Positions 1-48,830 of a stretch of 64,000 nucleotides of DNA are shown in pieces; position 1 is the first letter of the stretch, and each line of letters begins with the position of its first letter. Under the pieces are notes generated by a model. The model saw only the letters and a program-made list of their open reading frames with translations, was not told the DNA's origin and ran no database searches. The translations under genes were made by a program, and so were the position numbers. Origin of the DNA: Callorhinus ursinus (lineage: Eukaryota; Chordata; Mammalia; Carnivora; Otariidae); the NCBI RefSeq assembly GCF_003265705.1, contig NW_020312895.1:1143339-1207338 (forward strand), written 5' to 3'.

Positions 1-112
1 GAAGCAGGCCTCCCGCGTAGCAGGGAGCCCAATGTGGGGCTCGATCCCAGGGCCCCGGATCATGACCTGAGCAGAAGGCAGATGCTAACAACTGAGTCAC
101 CCAGGCGCCCCT
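1..112 (-). mobile_element. Carnivore tRNA-Lys SINE, cut by window start
   Basis: The reverse complement ends with the SINE head (…CAGGCGCCCC at 112) and holds the tRNA-like box region. The CT-rich tail is beyond the window. Confidence 0.9.
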
Positions 113-955
113 CTTTTGGATTTTCTACATAGACAATTATGTCAACTGAAAACAAAGACAGTTTTAGCTCCAGCTTCTTAACCTGTATATCTTTTCCCTT
201 TCTTGTCTTGTTGCAAAAGCTAGGACTTCCAGTATGATGCTGGAGAGGAATGTTCAGAAGGGTTGTCCCTGCCTTGTTCCTGATCTTCAGGAGAAAGGGT
301 GGTTTCTAGTTTCTCACCATGAAGTATGATGTTCACTGTAGCTCTTGTACATGTTCTTTATCAAGTTGAGGAAGTTCCACTCTATTCTCAGTTTGCTAAA
401 AGCTGTTATCACAAATAGGTGTTGGATTTTGTCAAATGTTTTTTCTGCATCCACTGACATGATCATGTTATTTTTCTTCTCTAGCATTATATAAATTGAT
501 CTTCAAATGCTGAATCACCCTTGCACACCTGGGATAGATTCCACTTGGTCATGGTGTATAATTCTTTTTATATATTAAGTTTGATTTGCTAATATTTTAT
601 TGAAGATTTTTGCATCGATTTTCAGGAGAGATATTGGTCTGTTGTCTTCCTCCAATGTAACACCTTTGTTCTGATTTAGAGTAATGCTGGCCTCATAGAA
701 TGAATTACGATTTTTTCCCTCTGCCTATGTTTTCTGGAAGAGATTATAGAGAGTGGGTATAATTTCTTCCTTAAATGTTTGATAGAATTCACCAGTGAAC
801 CCAGTGGAAAATTATTATTGATTCAATTTCTTTAATGGATATCAATCTATTCCGATCATCTACTCCTTCTTGTATGAGCTTTGGCAGATGGTGTCTTTCA
901 GGGAACTGGTCCATCTCATGTTAGGTTTGTGAGCACAGAGTTATTCCTAACACCA
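113..955 (-). mobile_element. Old L1 ORF2 fragment
   Basis: Plus-strand text such as TTTTTCTGCATCCACTGA, TTCCACTTGGTCATGGTGTA and TTGCATCGATTTTCAGGAGA is antisense L1 reverse-transcriptase sequence. It is diverged, with no long open frame. Edges are approximate. Confidence 0.85.
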
Positions 956-1904
956 AACAGACTTTTCACTCCCCTGCAATGTGAAGCTTGAGACACAGAT
1001 GTTTAGAAGTCGTGGTAGGGTTTGGGGTGTTTAAGGAGGCGGTTACAGCTGTAGACAATAGATTTGGGAAGAATAAATCTCACCTGAAGGCAGGTACAGT
1101 TCTCTGGGCTGGGAAGGAAAAGATTCTGAGAAGAGGGGAGAATCTGATGGGGGGGTCCCCACGACATGGCCCAGGCCCTCCACTTGCACTCCCACCTTCC
1201 CCGTCCTGCCCCAGGTCCACGGAGAGAGGTGACAATGAGCCCTCCGACAGGCAGTGCTGAGCTGCTGCATCGGGGGTGAGACTTGCAGACCAGAGCCCAG
1301 GCGGCAGGGGAGAGCAAGCATGTTCTCCTGCACCGTGAGCAGCAAGGGCACAGAAACATCAGGGTCAGCCTACACAGACTCTCTGAGCTCGGTCATTCTA
1401 GGGAGGACCACGGGTTCCCTCCACCAGCTGGGTGGGTAACTATGGCTCCTTCAGGGTGGAAAGCTGCCTTCCTTGACCCCAGCATCACTCTCATGACCCT
1501 GGTCATTTCTGCACAAGCAGCAGGTGCGTACCAGGACCTGCGAACGGACGGACGCATGTGAAAAGGCCAGCCTCCCTGCCACACAGACACCGGAGGCTCA
1601 GCCCGCGCCCGGCTGTGGCCAGGCCCTCTCGCGGCCCCACCAGGCTCTGCTGGGCACAAAGCGTGGGCGAGGACCCCACAGACACGTCCCTATCTGCCCC
1701 CCCCTGATCAAATGGTGGCATAACACATCTGTGGGCTCACGTGCCGCGAAAACACCTTCCTGTCCTCTAACCATGATCCTGGGCATACCCTCACCGTGAG
1801 GCCCGGTAAACGCTCCCCATCATGGGAGAGAACACGCGCGTGGCAAGTTCCCTTTGATTTTCCCCAGAACACTTTATTTTTACACACAGCCGACAAATAC
1901 TTAC
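956..1904. other. Unique sequence left of the last LRRC27 exon found
   Basis: No repeat or secure exon is recognised. The terminal LRRC27 exon would be expected here or further left. A weak peptide resemblance on the minus strand near 1,420-1,530 does not fit the required reading phase. Confidence 0.4.
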
Positions 1905-38624
<36,720 letters not shown>

Positions 38625-39234
38625 CTGGAGACAGGGAGGGGAGACACAGCAACATCTAGGTGACCTGACACGTCCTCCCAGGGGGCACGGGGTAGTTTGG
38701 TAGCAGATACGCAACCATTTCACTTGCTTACAAAACCATCAATTTTAATAAACAGTAGCATAAATCTGACATTTAAGTTTAAAGGAAGGAAGGAAGGAAA
38801 TCAAGAAGGTTCTGACTGAGTGTTATACTCCTCACTTTGTACCATGGAGTTCCAAGATTTAACTTTTAACTCCTGGAAAACACAATGATGCAAAATAAGA
38901 ATGACTATTTTAGGGATAAAAACAAACCAGAACGTTTCAAAGTCTGTAAACCAATATATTCCTTCCATAAAATGCGAGTGTGGAGGGGCTCCCAAGTTTG
39001 CTTTCTGCCGTGGTTCTGAGCTCCTCACACTAGGAGTTAAGCTCCCTGTGTCCCAGGATCCCACCAGTTTTGCCATTTGGCTCAGTGAGCAGCACTGTCA
39101 AGAGAGAATCTTGAATTTCAGGTGCTCAACAATACTTCGAAAGTAGTTCAAGAACTGCTGCCGACCACAGGCTCTTCCAGCCACAGGTATACACGCGTCA
39201 TTTCTAACAATGGATCCAGCAATAACAATCCGCA
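38625..39234. other. LRRC27 intron 1
   Basis: Unique AT-rich sequence between the ATG exon and the CpG island, with a short (GGAA)n run at about 38,783-38,799. No exon is recognised. Confidence 0.45.
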
Positions 39235-39428
39235 TGGAACCCGTCCTCGCCTGGACCCAACCCCCGGCTGTCGGAGGTTTAGGCGCGGGCACAGGCACTT
39301 CCCCTTGGGGGGTGATCCATGCGAGGGCTGGGCTAGCTCGGGCACTGCCTAAGAGCACCTAATGGGGGAGGGCCAACCCGCAGGTGCGACCCCAGGGCAC
39401 CCAGGGGCCTTTCCCGGGGGGTCCTTAC

Positions 39429-39760
39429 CTGTGAACCACCGGCTGTGAAGGGAGGGAGGGGTGCAGTCGACCTCCTACACACCTCCCGACGGGGGGACAA
39501 AAATCTCAAAACCGAGCGTGAACGACTGGACGTAAAACAGGGCGGAGCTGGCCCCTTGAGGGGGGAGGCTGCGACACTGTCCCCACCGCGCCTGCCTCGT
39601 TTTCCCGAGCGGCGCCAGGCCGGGTTGCTCGGACCCCTTGGTCCTCCAGTTGCAGGACTGAGAAGCACCGCCTTCGCCAGAGCAGCCGGACAGGGCAGGG
39701 GGCCGCGCGGGCACCAGCTCCCTTCTGCGGCCTGCCCGGGCTCCGGGCCCCCGACCAGCT
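39429..39760 (-). other. LRRC27: Putative LRRC27 5' untranslated first exon (3' end at 39429)
   Basis: The minus strand reads CAG|GTAAGG with the first intron base at 39428, a near-perfect donor within the CpG island about 0.9 kb upstream of the ATG exon. The transcription start is not determinable, so the right edge is arbitrary. The acceptor of the ATG exon, after a CT-rich tract at about 38,624 or 38,614, is a suitable partner. This is inference from splice motifs and position only. Confidence 0.4.
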
Positions 39761-39765
39761 CCCCT

Positions 39766-39775
39766 NNNNNNNNNN
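39766..39775. other. Assembly gap (10 N) with 30-bp duplicated flanks
   Basis: Ten Ns separate two identical 30-bp copies (39724-39753 and 39776-39805) that start TCTGCGGCCTGCCCGGGCTC. The left copy is followed by 12 bases before the gap. The pattern suggests contig ends that overlap but were not merged. Confidence 0.95.
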
Positions 39776-39915
39776 TCTGCGGCCTGCCCGGGCTCCGGGC
39801 CCCCGCGCGGCGCCCTCCCGCCCCGGTGCGCCCACCGCGCCTGCAGCTCCGGGCTCCGCGAGCACCCGGACGCCGAGAGGGGCGGCCCGACCACGCCGCC
39901 CGCCGAGCCCACGCG

Positions 39916-39929
39916 GTCGCCATGGAGAC
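39916..39929 (+). promoter_or_regulatory. Weaker RFX-like motif in CpG island
   Basis: GTCGCCATGGAGAC keeps the GCCATGG core of an X-box but diverges in both half-sites. It lies in the presumed promoter, about 1.35 kb upstream of the LRRC27 ATG. Confidence 0.25.
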
Positions 39930-39992
39930 GCCCCTACGGGGTCCCGGAGGCGCCGAGCCGCGCGGGGGGCGCGCAGCCGCGGAGAGCGTGGT

Positions 39993-40008
39993 GCGCCTGC
40001 GCATGCGG
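39993..40008. promoter_or_regulatory. NRF1-like palindrome in CpG island
   Basis: GCGCCTGCGCATGCGG contains the NRF1-type core TGCGCATGCG. Such sites are common in CpG-island and bidirectional promoters. Confidence 0.45.
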
Positions 40009-40480
40009 ACCCTGCCGCGGCCGCCGACTCCCTGCCCGGCGCGTGTCGGCGTCGCCTCTGGCCTCCTGTGCCCGCCGGTGGGTGACGCACGCAGGGACAC
40101 GTGTGCCTCAGTCCGGAGAGACGCGTGCACGAGGAAGGCCCCTGCGGGCCGCCGGAGCGAGCAGGGCCAGGGCGGGGCGCCCTCCGGGCCGAGCCCCGGC
40201 CTCCAGGGCCCGGGAGCCCTCCCAGGGGCCTGAGCTCGCCGTCTGCCCCAGCGGACCCTGGCTGCCCGGGATCGCGGCCGTCACACGGACGCCCACCCAC
40301 CGCACCCCCCGCCCCTCTCCCAAGGCAGCGTCCTCCCGGCTGCCCGCCAGGTGGCCTTTGGGCGCCCCTCGGTCAGAGTTGCTTCCAGCCGCCAGAGGGG
40401 AAATGAGAGCCACACGGGGGGCCAGGGCCAAGCAGGATTCCCTCTGCGGCCGGGCCCTTGACCAAGCGCCGGGGAGAGGA

Positions 40481-41640
40481 AGGTGGACGCCAGGCAAATG
40501 CGGAACCCCTGGGGATGACGTCCTTCGGGGAGCTGTGCGTGGAGGGAGGGCGGCTGGCTGGACGGCCTCTGAAGGCTGTCCCTCTAGGGCTGGTGCTGCA
40601 GCCGCTGCGGGTGTGCAGAGCCGGCTGTGGGGAAGGGAAGCTGGAGGGGAGGTGGGGGAGGTGAAGACGAGCTGGAGCCCGCAAGAAAGGACTGGGCCGT
40701 GGACCTCCTGCGGAAGAAGTTGGCAGCGTTCATCACAGAACCACCCGCTCGGCTACCCGGAGCTGGAGAAGCCAACAGGCCTTGAGGGGCGGGGAGCAGC
40801 TACACGCCTGCCTCCCACGAGGGAGGCGAGCCAGCAGATGTGAGCTATGGCCACACCTGGGGCACCACCCTGACCTGGTGTGAAAACGTTGCTGCAGCTA
40901 CTCCCCCCCCATACACCAACTCTCACCCCAAATGCCTCTAGTGGCCCAGTTGGGAAACCCTGTGGGAAAGGGAATTGGGGGGGGGGGAGGTGGTAGTTGA
41001 GGCTAGACAAGTTGACATACCACAAAGCCACCACAGTACCTGAACTTAAATTGGTGTCACTGTTAGAAATACTGCTCACTGGGCAGGCTGCCCAGAGTAT
41101 CGCCCCAAGGGCCACTGAAGAGCTTTACACAGACTCCCAAGATAAGGTCCACCTTGTAAAAGATCACTCTCGGTTTCTGCTAGGAGATGGCACACTAGGT
41201 CCCTATGACCAACCCCTCCACAAACAAGGGAGTGAAGAATTCCTGAAAGGTGAGCTTTTCCCCAGTGAGCACCTTTCTATCTGGGAGAGGCAGTAGAAAG
41301 TTCAGCTACTGAGCAAACAGTAGCTGGTCCCAACAGACCAAAGACCAAAGAGATAAATTGTTCTTCTGAGACCACTACAGAGAGGGAGGGTCTAGCAAAC
41401 ACCCAGACTTTGGGTTGGGGCCCCAAAATGCTGGGCTCTAGGAAGAGTGAACTGGAAAAACACCAAACCTTGTGGGGCCTGAAGCTCAGCTTCGGATCAC
41501 AGCAGACCCTGATTGCATTAAGGTGACCTGGGGTGCTGGGTGTCTGGCTCCCTGCCAGAAGCAGATGTCAGTCTTTTCTAGAAGGAAAGAAAATACCATC
41601 TTAGATCTCAATTTATCTGCATGGTTTTAAAATGGGTAAT
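40481..41640. other. Flank right of CpG island, no gene recognised
   Basis: GC-rich at first, then ordinary. No STK32C peptide or other family is recognised in any frame. Confidence 0.4.
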
Positions 41641-43020
41641 GTGCATCACACACAAGGCAACATGAACACGTGATCAAATCCCAAGAAGAGCAAGAGAGAA
41701 CAGAAACTGACCTGTGGATGGTCCAGATAATGAAATCAGCAAGCATGCACTTTAAAATAATTAGGATTAACGTGTTCAAGGAAGCAGTGATACTAGAAAT
41801 TATAGCAAGGAATCAAATTGGAATTCTGGATACGAAAAATACAATAACAAAAATGGATTGGTTACTAGCAAATTACCTAGAGCTGAAGAGAGTGTTGGTG
41901 AAGTGGAAAGTCGGTCGGAAGACAATGTCCATCAACACGCAGGGAGAGAAGTCATCACAGGGGACTCAGTGACCCAGTCTCACGCACTGGGTGAGAACGG
42001 GGTGGTCTCTGGTGAACCCAGCACCTGCCTGCCCTTGGAATGTCTCCTGCGCAGAGCAGAGGTTTTGGGAACCTCTGGGCTGAATACTTGTCTATATGGT
42101 TACAGGTTCGCCCCAAGAGGGCAGGCGAGAAGTTCAGAGCAGCTTCCCAGGTGCTCCGCGGTGGCAGGACAGGCACAGTATGGGGGCTACAGACATGCCT
42201 GTTGGAAAGGGGAGAAACCAAGAGGCTTCTTGGTTGGGTGATTCTTCTGAAAAGTCTTCATTTTGATCTCACTCCTGGGTGATGGTTAACTGCTCTAGAA
42301 TCCCATGCTGGCAGTTCATTTCTATCAGAATTTTATAGACAGGACTCTCTGGATGCCGTTATTGCTAATGAGAAGTTTGGTGTCCCTCCAACTGCCGTTT
42401 TGGTGAAGGAGATCTATCTTTTCTTTCTGTGTCCTTGATGTCCTGAAATTTCACTACAGTAAGTCTAAGTGCGGACTGCATTTCAGTTATGCTGCTTGGC
42501 ACTTGATGTGCACTTCCTGTCTGAGATCTTCGGTCTTCAATCCTGGACATGGCAGTCATTCTGTCCTCACATGGAATGTTCTCTGTGGTCTGCACCCCGA
42601 CCTCGATTCCTGGATTCTGGGTCTTTGGGGAGGGACTAGATTGAAGCCACTCCATCTGTTCTTTCCGTGTCCCCAAAGGGTTCTTCTTGTTTTTTACCTG
42701 TGCTCCCCACAAGGAAATCTGCCTCCACTGGGGTCCACTTAGAGTCTGTGTCATCTACAGGGATGGGTTTTTTTTTTTAATGATATCATTTCTCGTTTCT
42801 AATTTTCTCTGTTGTACTGGTTCTTATTTCATTTTTTTCAAGTTTTTGTTATATAATCTAAGTTTTTGTTGCCATTTTCTCTCTATCCAACATGAGAATC
42901 TTAAACATAGTTATTTTAAAGTCTGCTCTATTATTTTAGTTTTCAGGCTGCTGTATTAGTTTCCCTTTCGTCTGGGATGAATTCATCCGCTGACTCTGGA
43001 TCTTGTTCTCTTTCTTCCTA
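41641..43020. mobile_element. Probable old L1 5' UTR/ORF1 remnants in both orientations
   Basis: 41,700-41,960 on the plus strand resembles the L1 ORF1 N-terminal region (ATACGAAAAATACAATAACA). 42,330-43,020 reads like antisense L1 sequence (T-rich, TTTCTCGTTTCTAATTTTCT). Assignment is weak and edges approximate. Confidence 0.45.
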
Positions 43021-43800
43021 GAGGAACATGCTTTGGAATTGCAGCTTGCAGGCTCACCCTAAGCAAGGGGTTTGTGTCCCGTTTTCTCTCTCTGCTCACC
43101 CCTCCCTGTGTCTCAGCTTGCAGGGCCCCGGGCTCAGCCTTCTGGGGCTCTGTGGCGGTGATGTGTGTTACCCTGGGTGCTCAGGACTGTCGCACAGCCC
43201 TCCACTGAGAAGTGCTGATGCAATCACGGAGCCAGCAATGCCCAGGTCCATCCTCTTTGTCATCCTTAGGTAATTGCCGCAGAAGGCTATTTTCTTTCTC
43301 AACTTCCTGCCATAGAAGTGGGAGACTTGCCCCAGCTCTGATTCCAGGTGATGCTCTGGGCTGTTGCCCCCCACTTCCTGTGGGCAGTGTTAGACCTTCA
43401 CTCCTCAGGGACCGCATTTGCAGCCACTTGCCCCTTTCTGGCCCCGGAGCCCCGCAGGTCTGAGGTCTCCATCCTGCAGCCTGTTTTGCATCTCCCTTCC
43501 ACTTTTGGCGTGTGGAACTATTGGAGTTTTTAATAGTTTTCTTTTGAAAATGATCTGTTGTGGCCATGGGTGGAGGGACTCGTGGGAGGGCCTCTGAGTG
43601 AACAACAGTGCCTTCTTTTCCAGAGGAAGTAAATGTTTTTCACACAAAGGACATAAGAGAGTTTTGCTCTGTTTTATTTTTTCCTGTTTAATTCCTTGGT
43701 ATGAGACTGCTGTAAGTTATGTTTGGTAGACTCCCAACAACTAATGTACTTCCTCATCAAAAGAAAAGCGAAAGAAATTTTTTTTAAAACCTGAAATCTA

Positions 43801-43992
43801 GGGCGGCTGGGTGGCTCAGTCGTTGGGCATCTGCCTTCGGCTCAGGTCATGATCCCAGGGTCCTGGGATCGAGTCCCACGTTGGGCTCCCTGCTCCGTGG
43901 GAAGCCTGCTTCTCCCTCTCCCACTCCCCCTGCTTGTGTTCCTGCTCTCGCTGTCTCTCTCTGTCAAATAAATAAATAAAATCTAAAAAAAA
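43801..43992 (+). mobile_element. Carnivore tRNA-Lys SINE
   Basis: Head GGGCGGCTGGGTGGCTCAGT, tail CAAATAAATAAATAAAATCT. The target duplication AAACCTGAAATCTA is at about 43,788-43,801 and 43,993-44,006. Confidence 0.96.
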
Positions 43993-44006
43993 AAACCTGA
44001 AATCTA

Positions 44007-45339
44007 TATAGAAAGTTAAAAACAAAATAAGCATTTCTAGGGAAGCTTCACAGATGTCACAATGGTTGGAAATTATTCTTTGGAAGATGTTTGGTGTGCT
44101 CCCAAGCTGCTGCCTCCATCTCTGCTCTGCCTGCCGGGCCACTGTGCTGAAATGCACTGGTTGAAATACATCCTTCTTCCTCGGGAAGAAGTAAGGTTGC
44201 AAAGGGCAGATGACCTTGGTTTTCACGTGTGCTGCCCGCCCTCTGAGAATGCATGTGGTGCGGGCAACCGGATTGCCTCAGGAAGGCAGGAGGACTGGGG
44301 GGCAGACGCTGGTTCTCCAGCATCTTGGGAGGGACGTGTGATGACTCCTTGGAGAGGGTTCCAAGTGAGCCTGGGTGGTAAGCTCAACCTTGAGATTTGG
44401 GTGCAAGCTGTGTAGCTCCATAGACCGCCTGTGCCAGCCCCACGGCCTGTAGGTGCCAGTCACCCTTCCTCAGGCTCCTGTGAGTTCAGGCTCTTGGGGA
44501 TGGGGGGAAACGTAGCGGGGAGAGAGGGCTGGCTCGGCGTGGCCTCCCATCCTCTGCATCGACCCACCCTTAAAATCCAGGCATCTGCAAGGTCCTCAAA
44601 GATCCCACTCACCCAAAGCCCTCACAAGAGCAGTGGGACTTTCTGCATGGCTGGGGACAAGGGTTCAAATCCTGGGAGAGCAGAAGCTCTCCACCCCCAA
44701 CCCATCGTGGGGTGGCGGGCAGTCCTGCCCTTCGGAGCGCCCCCCCAAGTGTCCCGGCCCCTCGCCATCTTCCCAGGCCCGGCCCTCCCTTCTCCCCTGT
44801 TCCTTTCTGGGGACGAAGCTGCTTCCTCCAGAGACACTAGGCTTTGAGTCACTTTCTTGTCCCCTGGTGACATCCTTCACTTCCTGCGAGCCCCTCAGTG
44901 CAATGAAAATGTGGGTTCTGTGGGACCTTGCTCTTCTGTGGTTGGGGGGCCCCTCGGGGCGTCAGCACGGAGGCCAGGCCCCGGAGCGGCACGTGGGAGC
45001 CCAGTCAGGTTTCAGTGAGTGAGCAAATGAGGATGTGTTCCCGTCTTCCCCACGGGCATGTTGTTGCCCCTCCGCGCGCGCAGCGCGTGGGCACATTTCA
45101 GAGGGTTCTGTCGAGCAGAGAGAGTGGCAGCGGGACAGATGACGCGGTCCTGACAGAGGGGACGCCACGCAGAGAGCGGGCATCACCAGTGCCCAGAAGG
45201 GAGGCAACACACAGGGATGCTTTGCTCTCGGCGTCAGACTAAAGGCTGTTGTTTGCACAGACTGAGCTGAGACGTATTTCCGGGCCAGTGTCTGCTGGGC
45301 TCTCATCACCTGGGCATTCATGCCCCGTAGGGTGGGAAC
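44007..45339. other. Unique GC-rich sequence
   Basis: Overlapping open frames of 80-138 codons on both strands, none with a recognisable family. No repeats seen. Confidence 0.45.
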
Positions 45340-45745
45340 AGCTTGTCTTAACCCCGTTTCCTGCTGCTGCCGTGGCCAGAGCCTCAGTGGCCCGCAGCAA
45401 CGCGCATTTACTCTCTTGCTGCTCTGGAGGGCGGAGGTGTGGATGCGTTTCCCTGGGTGATGTCGGGTGTCTGCAGGGCCCTGGGGAGGATCTGTTTCCC
45501 TGTCTTCCCAGCTTCTAGAGGTGCCTGCATCCCTTGGCTCTGCACCCCCAACAGTGTCCTCGCTCCGTTGTCACGTCTCCTGTTCCTGCCCTGGACGGAC
45601 CCTGTGACGATGTTGGCCGTAACTCAGGATGGCCTCGCCCTCTCAACATCTTTAGCTCAGCCACGTGTTCAACACCCCTTCTGTCCTGTACATACCGTGT
45701 TCACAGGTTTTAGGGGTTAGGATGTGGATGTCTTTGGGGGCCGTC
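45340..45745 (-). mobile_element. MaLR/MLT1-like LTR remnant
   Basis: Antisense landmarks: TTTACTCTCTTGCTGCTCTGGAGG, AGGATCTGTTTCCCTGTCTT and AGGGGTTAGGATGTGGATGT, matching the reverse complement of the two plus-strand copies at 49.4 and 61.2 kb. It is diverged. Confidence 0.55.
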
Positions 45746-48544
45746 ATGCTGTCTCCACAGCGGGCACACCTCCTGGAAAGGAACGGCCTTCACTGAGAAG
45801 TGCAGCGATCAGCTGATGTGGTGGCCAACAGCCTGTGGCTGTGGGTATTGGCGGCACCAAGGATGAAGCCCCAGGCCAGCCACATGATCCACACAATCAG
45901 GAGAAGTCCGGGATGGAGAAAGCATGCAGCCAGGGGCAGCTGCCACACCACTCACGACACCTGGCCCATCTCCAGACCTCAGCCTGGATTTGCACCCAGA
46001 ACGTGTGGATTCGTGGAGAACCGAGGAAGAGGGAGGCCCCTCCCCGCACAGGTGGTGACCCCTGGTGCTTCCCCAGGGCGCTGTGGCCATGTGCACTGGG
46101 CTGTTTCGGGGGCTGCTGGACACAGGCGGGGCTGTCCAACCCAAAGGCCTGAGGTGTCACCACGGCCACCTGTTTGAGCAGAGCGTGTAGAGATCAGGTA
46201 ATAAATACGTCCTGGTCCAGGTGTGGCTTGTGGTGGGCACACTGGGTCCACGGACCACCGAGCAGGGCCATTCTCCAAGCTCCTGAGTAGGTCGCTGGAG
46301 TGGACATGTGCCAGTCAGCCTCGCTCCTCTCCTAACTACACCATCTTCTGTACCTCACGCTGGGGTCTCGCTGACTGTGCGGCGAGAGCCAGTTCTTGGA
46401 GATGGCAAAAGACCGGCCTGGGAGTTGCCTTTCGAACGGTACTAAGCCATCCGAAGGCCTCCTCCGAGCCCCTCCTCCGTCCAGCATGGACCGTCCAGCA
46501 GACAGTTACCAGGCAGCGACCAGGCACCGGACAACCAGGGACCACCGCCACTCTAGCCCAGAGCCCACCACAACTATCCCATCCATTCACTCCTAGGCCT
46601 GTTCAGCTGCTCACCTGTTCCTTCCCTGGAAACCACACTGCACACTCGTGTCGCCCCTCTGCCTCCAGGCCGACCCGGGTGCTCCCGCACAGCCTGCGGG
46701 GTGTGCCCCACCCCCCGCTTCTCCGGAACCCTGTGTCCACAGATACCTGTCCCTTCACAGTGGTCATTTCCACGTCTGCATGTCTTACCAAGCCTGCCCA
46801 AAACAAGTCCCGGCTACATTTTGAAACAACTCCCTTAGCTTCTTGGCCTGTGGGTTAAGGACCGTCCCAGCAAGAAGGTCCAGTGGGGGCCTCTGAGGCT
46901 GCCCCTCCACCAGCCAGGACCCCGTCCCAAGGGCATGGCAGAGACAGCACTGCCCTTAGACCTAAACGATGAGGGAAGGCGTCCCCACCCCCCCTCCGGG
47001 AGACGCTCAGCCATAATGGTGGACATTTTTGGTGGTCAGAGCTTGGGCTGGGGGGCTGAGGGAGGAGGAGCCCCTCCCTCTAGTGAGTGGAGGCTAGGGA
47101 CCCTGCCAAACACCCTTTGATGCATGGGACGACCCCCCACAAACAGAGAATTATCTGGCACCACAGGGTCAAGAGTGGTGAGCTGGAGAAACTCTGGATC
47201 AGACGATACATTTCGGATAATCTCCCAGAAATTAAGGCAATACCAAAAAGAGATGGAAAATCCGAGGGAACATGCTTGAACACTATAGGATCAATCCAAG
47301 GTTTTCACAATTCAAATCAGAAAGACAAGAGTGAAATCAGAAGGGAAGTGATAATCTATGAAGTAATTTTTAAATTTTTCCAGAGTTGAAGGACATGTTC
47401 CTTGAGCAGAAGGCTCCACGGGGGATCTAGCGCCAAGAAAGACGAGGGACCCTCAGCACGGCACAGGTTGTGATGTTTGAAAACACTGCTTTCAAAGAGA
47501 AAAGTCTACAAGACTCGAGAGAGTAAAACAGCCTGCAACAGTTCAGCTACAGAGGATCAGGAGTCTTTGCTTTTCTCAACGGCAGGCAGCCCTTCGGGAC
47601 AGCGGTGAAAGCCGATGCCGGGATCCCAGGTGTGCACCTGGAATAGGGGCCAGCCAATGCAGACACAGAGCGCCGTCCACCAAACCAGGGGGAGCCACCG
47701 AGATGACCCAGGGGACACGGGGAGTGTCCGAGATGACAACAAAGGGCAGCCCGGCCCAGTGGGAGAAGACGTGTGGAGAGGGGGACGCCTCTGCCATGAC
47801 CAGCTGGGGCTGAGAGATGCCTGTGGTGGCCCAGGTGGTCGAAATGGCACCTCGAGGCCATCACACGGGGTGGGAAGAGTTCCCACGAGGCTTGAAGAAA
47901 ACCAAGCAACTGAAGAAATCACTATTTATTTCAAGAAGGACAAAAAGTGGGGAAGGAAACGGTACACAGAGTGAGAGGATGGTCAGCCTTAGGGGCAGCC
48001 CTTGGGCTGGACGAGGGGGTCCCCTCCTGCCCTGGGCGCCGGGCTGGGGAGGCTCTGAGCTCCACAGACACAGAACCACCCCAGGGTCCTTGGGTTCATA
48101 GAATACTCTTTGAAAGCTAGTAACTGATGGAGTGTGTTCAGGAGAGGGTGCACCAGCTGGCCGGCCCCCAGGCCAAAGAGAGCAGGGCTGTGGGGCATGA
48201 GTGTTTGAGGGGAGAGGAGAGACCCCAGCTTCTACCTGGGAGACTGCAGAAAGGCCAGAGGTGGCCGCCATGGGTGGCTCCAAATCGTTGCAGGCTCCGG
48301 CTTCCCCAGTCACTCCCTCCCCTGCTGGGGTGGTGTGTCCTGGGAAGAGCTCCGAAGTCCCAGGGCTCCTTGGATGCAAGAAGGTTCTGTTTCCTGTGCT
48401 GACGTGGTTACACAGCTGTGTGCACTTTGTGAAAAGCCGAGCTGCACCCCTGCAACCTACACGGTTTTCCGAATGCCTGCTACATGTTGATAGAAGAGTT
48501 TATTCTACAGGCATTCTCAGAGGAGAATATGGGTGAATTTTATG
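45746..48544. other. Mostly unique sequence with a MER5A-like piece
   Basis: At 47,115-47,200 the plus strand reads CCCCCCACAAACAGAGAATT followed by a TTGAGAAACCCTG-like end, the 3' part of MER5A. No gene is recognised in the remainder. Confidence 0.5.
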
Positions 48545-48830
48545 TTGTTCTTAGGCTGAGAAAGGATTTCTTAAATGAAATATAGAAGCACTAACCACAA
48601 AAGCAAATGTTGATAAATGCACTACATTAGAAGTACTCTTGCTTATCAAAAAGACACCATAGGGAAAATTAAAAGCTGAGCCAAAAGCAAGGAAGATATT
48701 GGCAATTCTTATTTTCAGTAGATTAGTATGCAGAATACATAAAGAACTCCTATAATTCAATTTAAAAAGATAAAAACAATAGGTTTAATTGGATTAATAG
48801 GCAAAAGATAGGCACCGACAACTCACAGTG
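48545..48830 (+). mobile_element. Old L1 ORF2 fragment
   Basis: CTTATCAAAAAGACACCATA, ATTAGTATGCAGAATACATA and AAAGAACTCCTATAATTCAA follow the L1 ORF2 region encoding [19 protein letters not shown]. Decayed. Confidence 0.75.

Larger units (their letters stand above)
39235..40480. promoter_or_regulatory. CpG island, putative LRRC27 promoter (possibly bidirectional with STK32C)
   Basis: GC content and CpG density rise sharply here against flanking intron and repeat DNA, and no interspersed repeat is visible. It lies directly 5' of the LRRC27 start exon. A consensus splice donor on the minus strand (CAG|GTAAGG at 39428/39429) would end a non-coding first exon inside the island. An NRF1-like palindrome and an RFX-like motif lie in the middle. 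In human, as I recall, LRRC27 and STK32C are transcribed divergently from neighbouring starts. The island could therefore also start STK32C on the plus strand, although no STK32C peptide is recognisable here. A 10-N gap interrupts it. Confidence 0.75.

Noticed and set aside
1393..1530. Possible terminal LRRC27 exon (peptide ending MLGSRKAAFHPEG)
   Set aside because: Only vaguely like the human C-terminus. From the nearest AG acceptor the required phase 0 gives an immediate TGA.
39333..40300. Open frames of 260 or more codons on both strands of the CpG island
   Set aside because: High GC removes stops; both strands are open and they cross the N gap. No STK32C or other family similarity.
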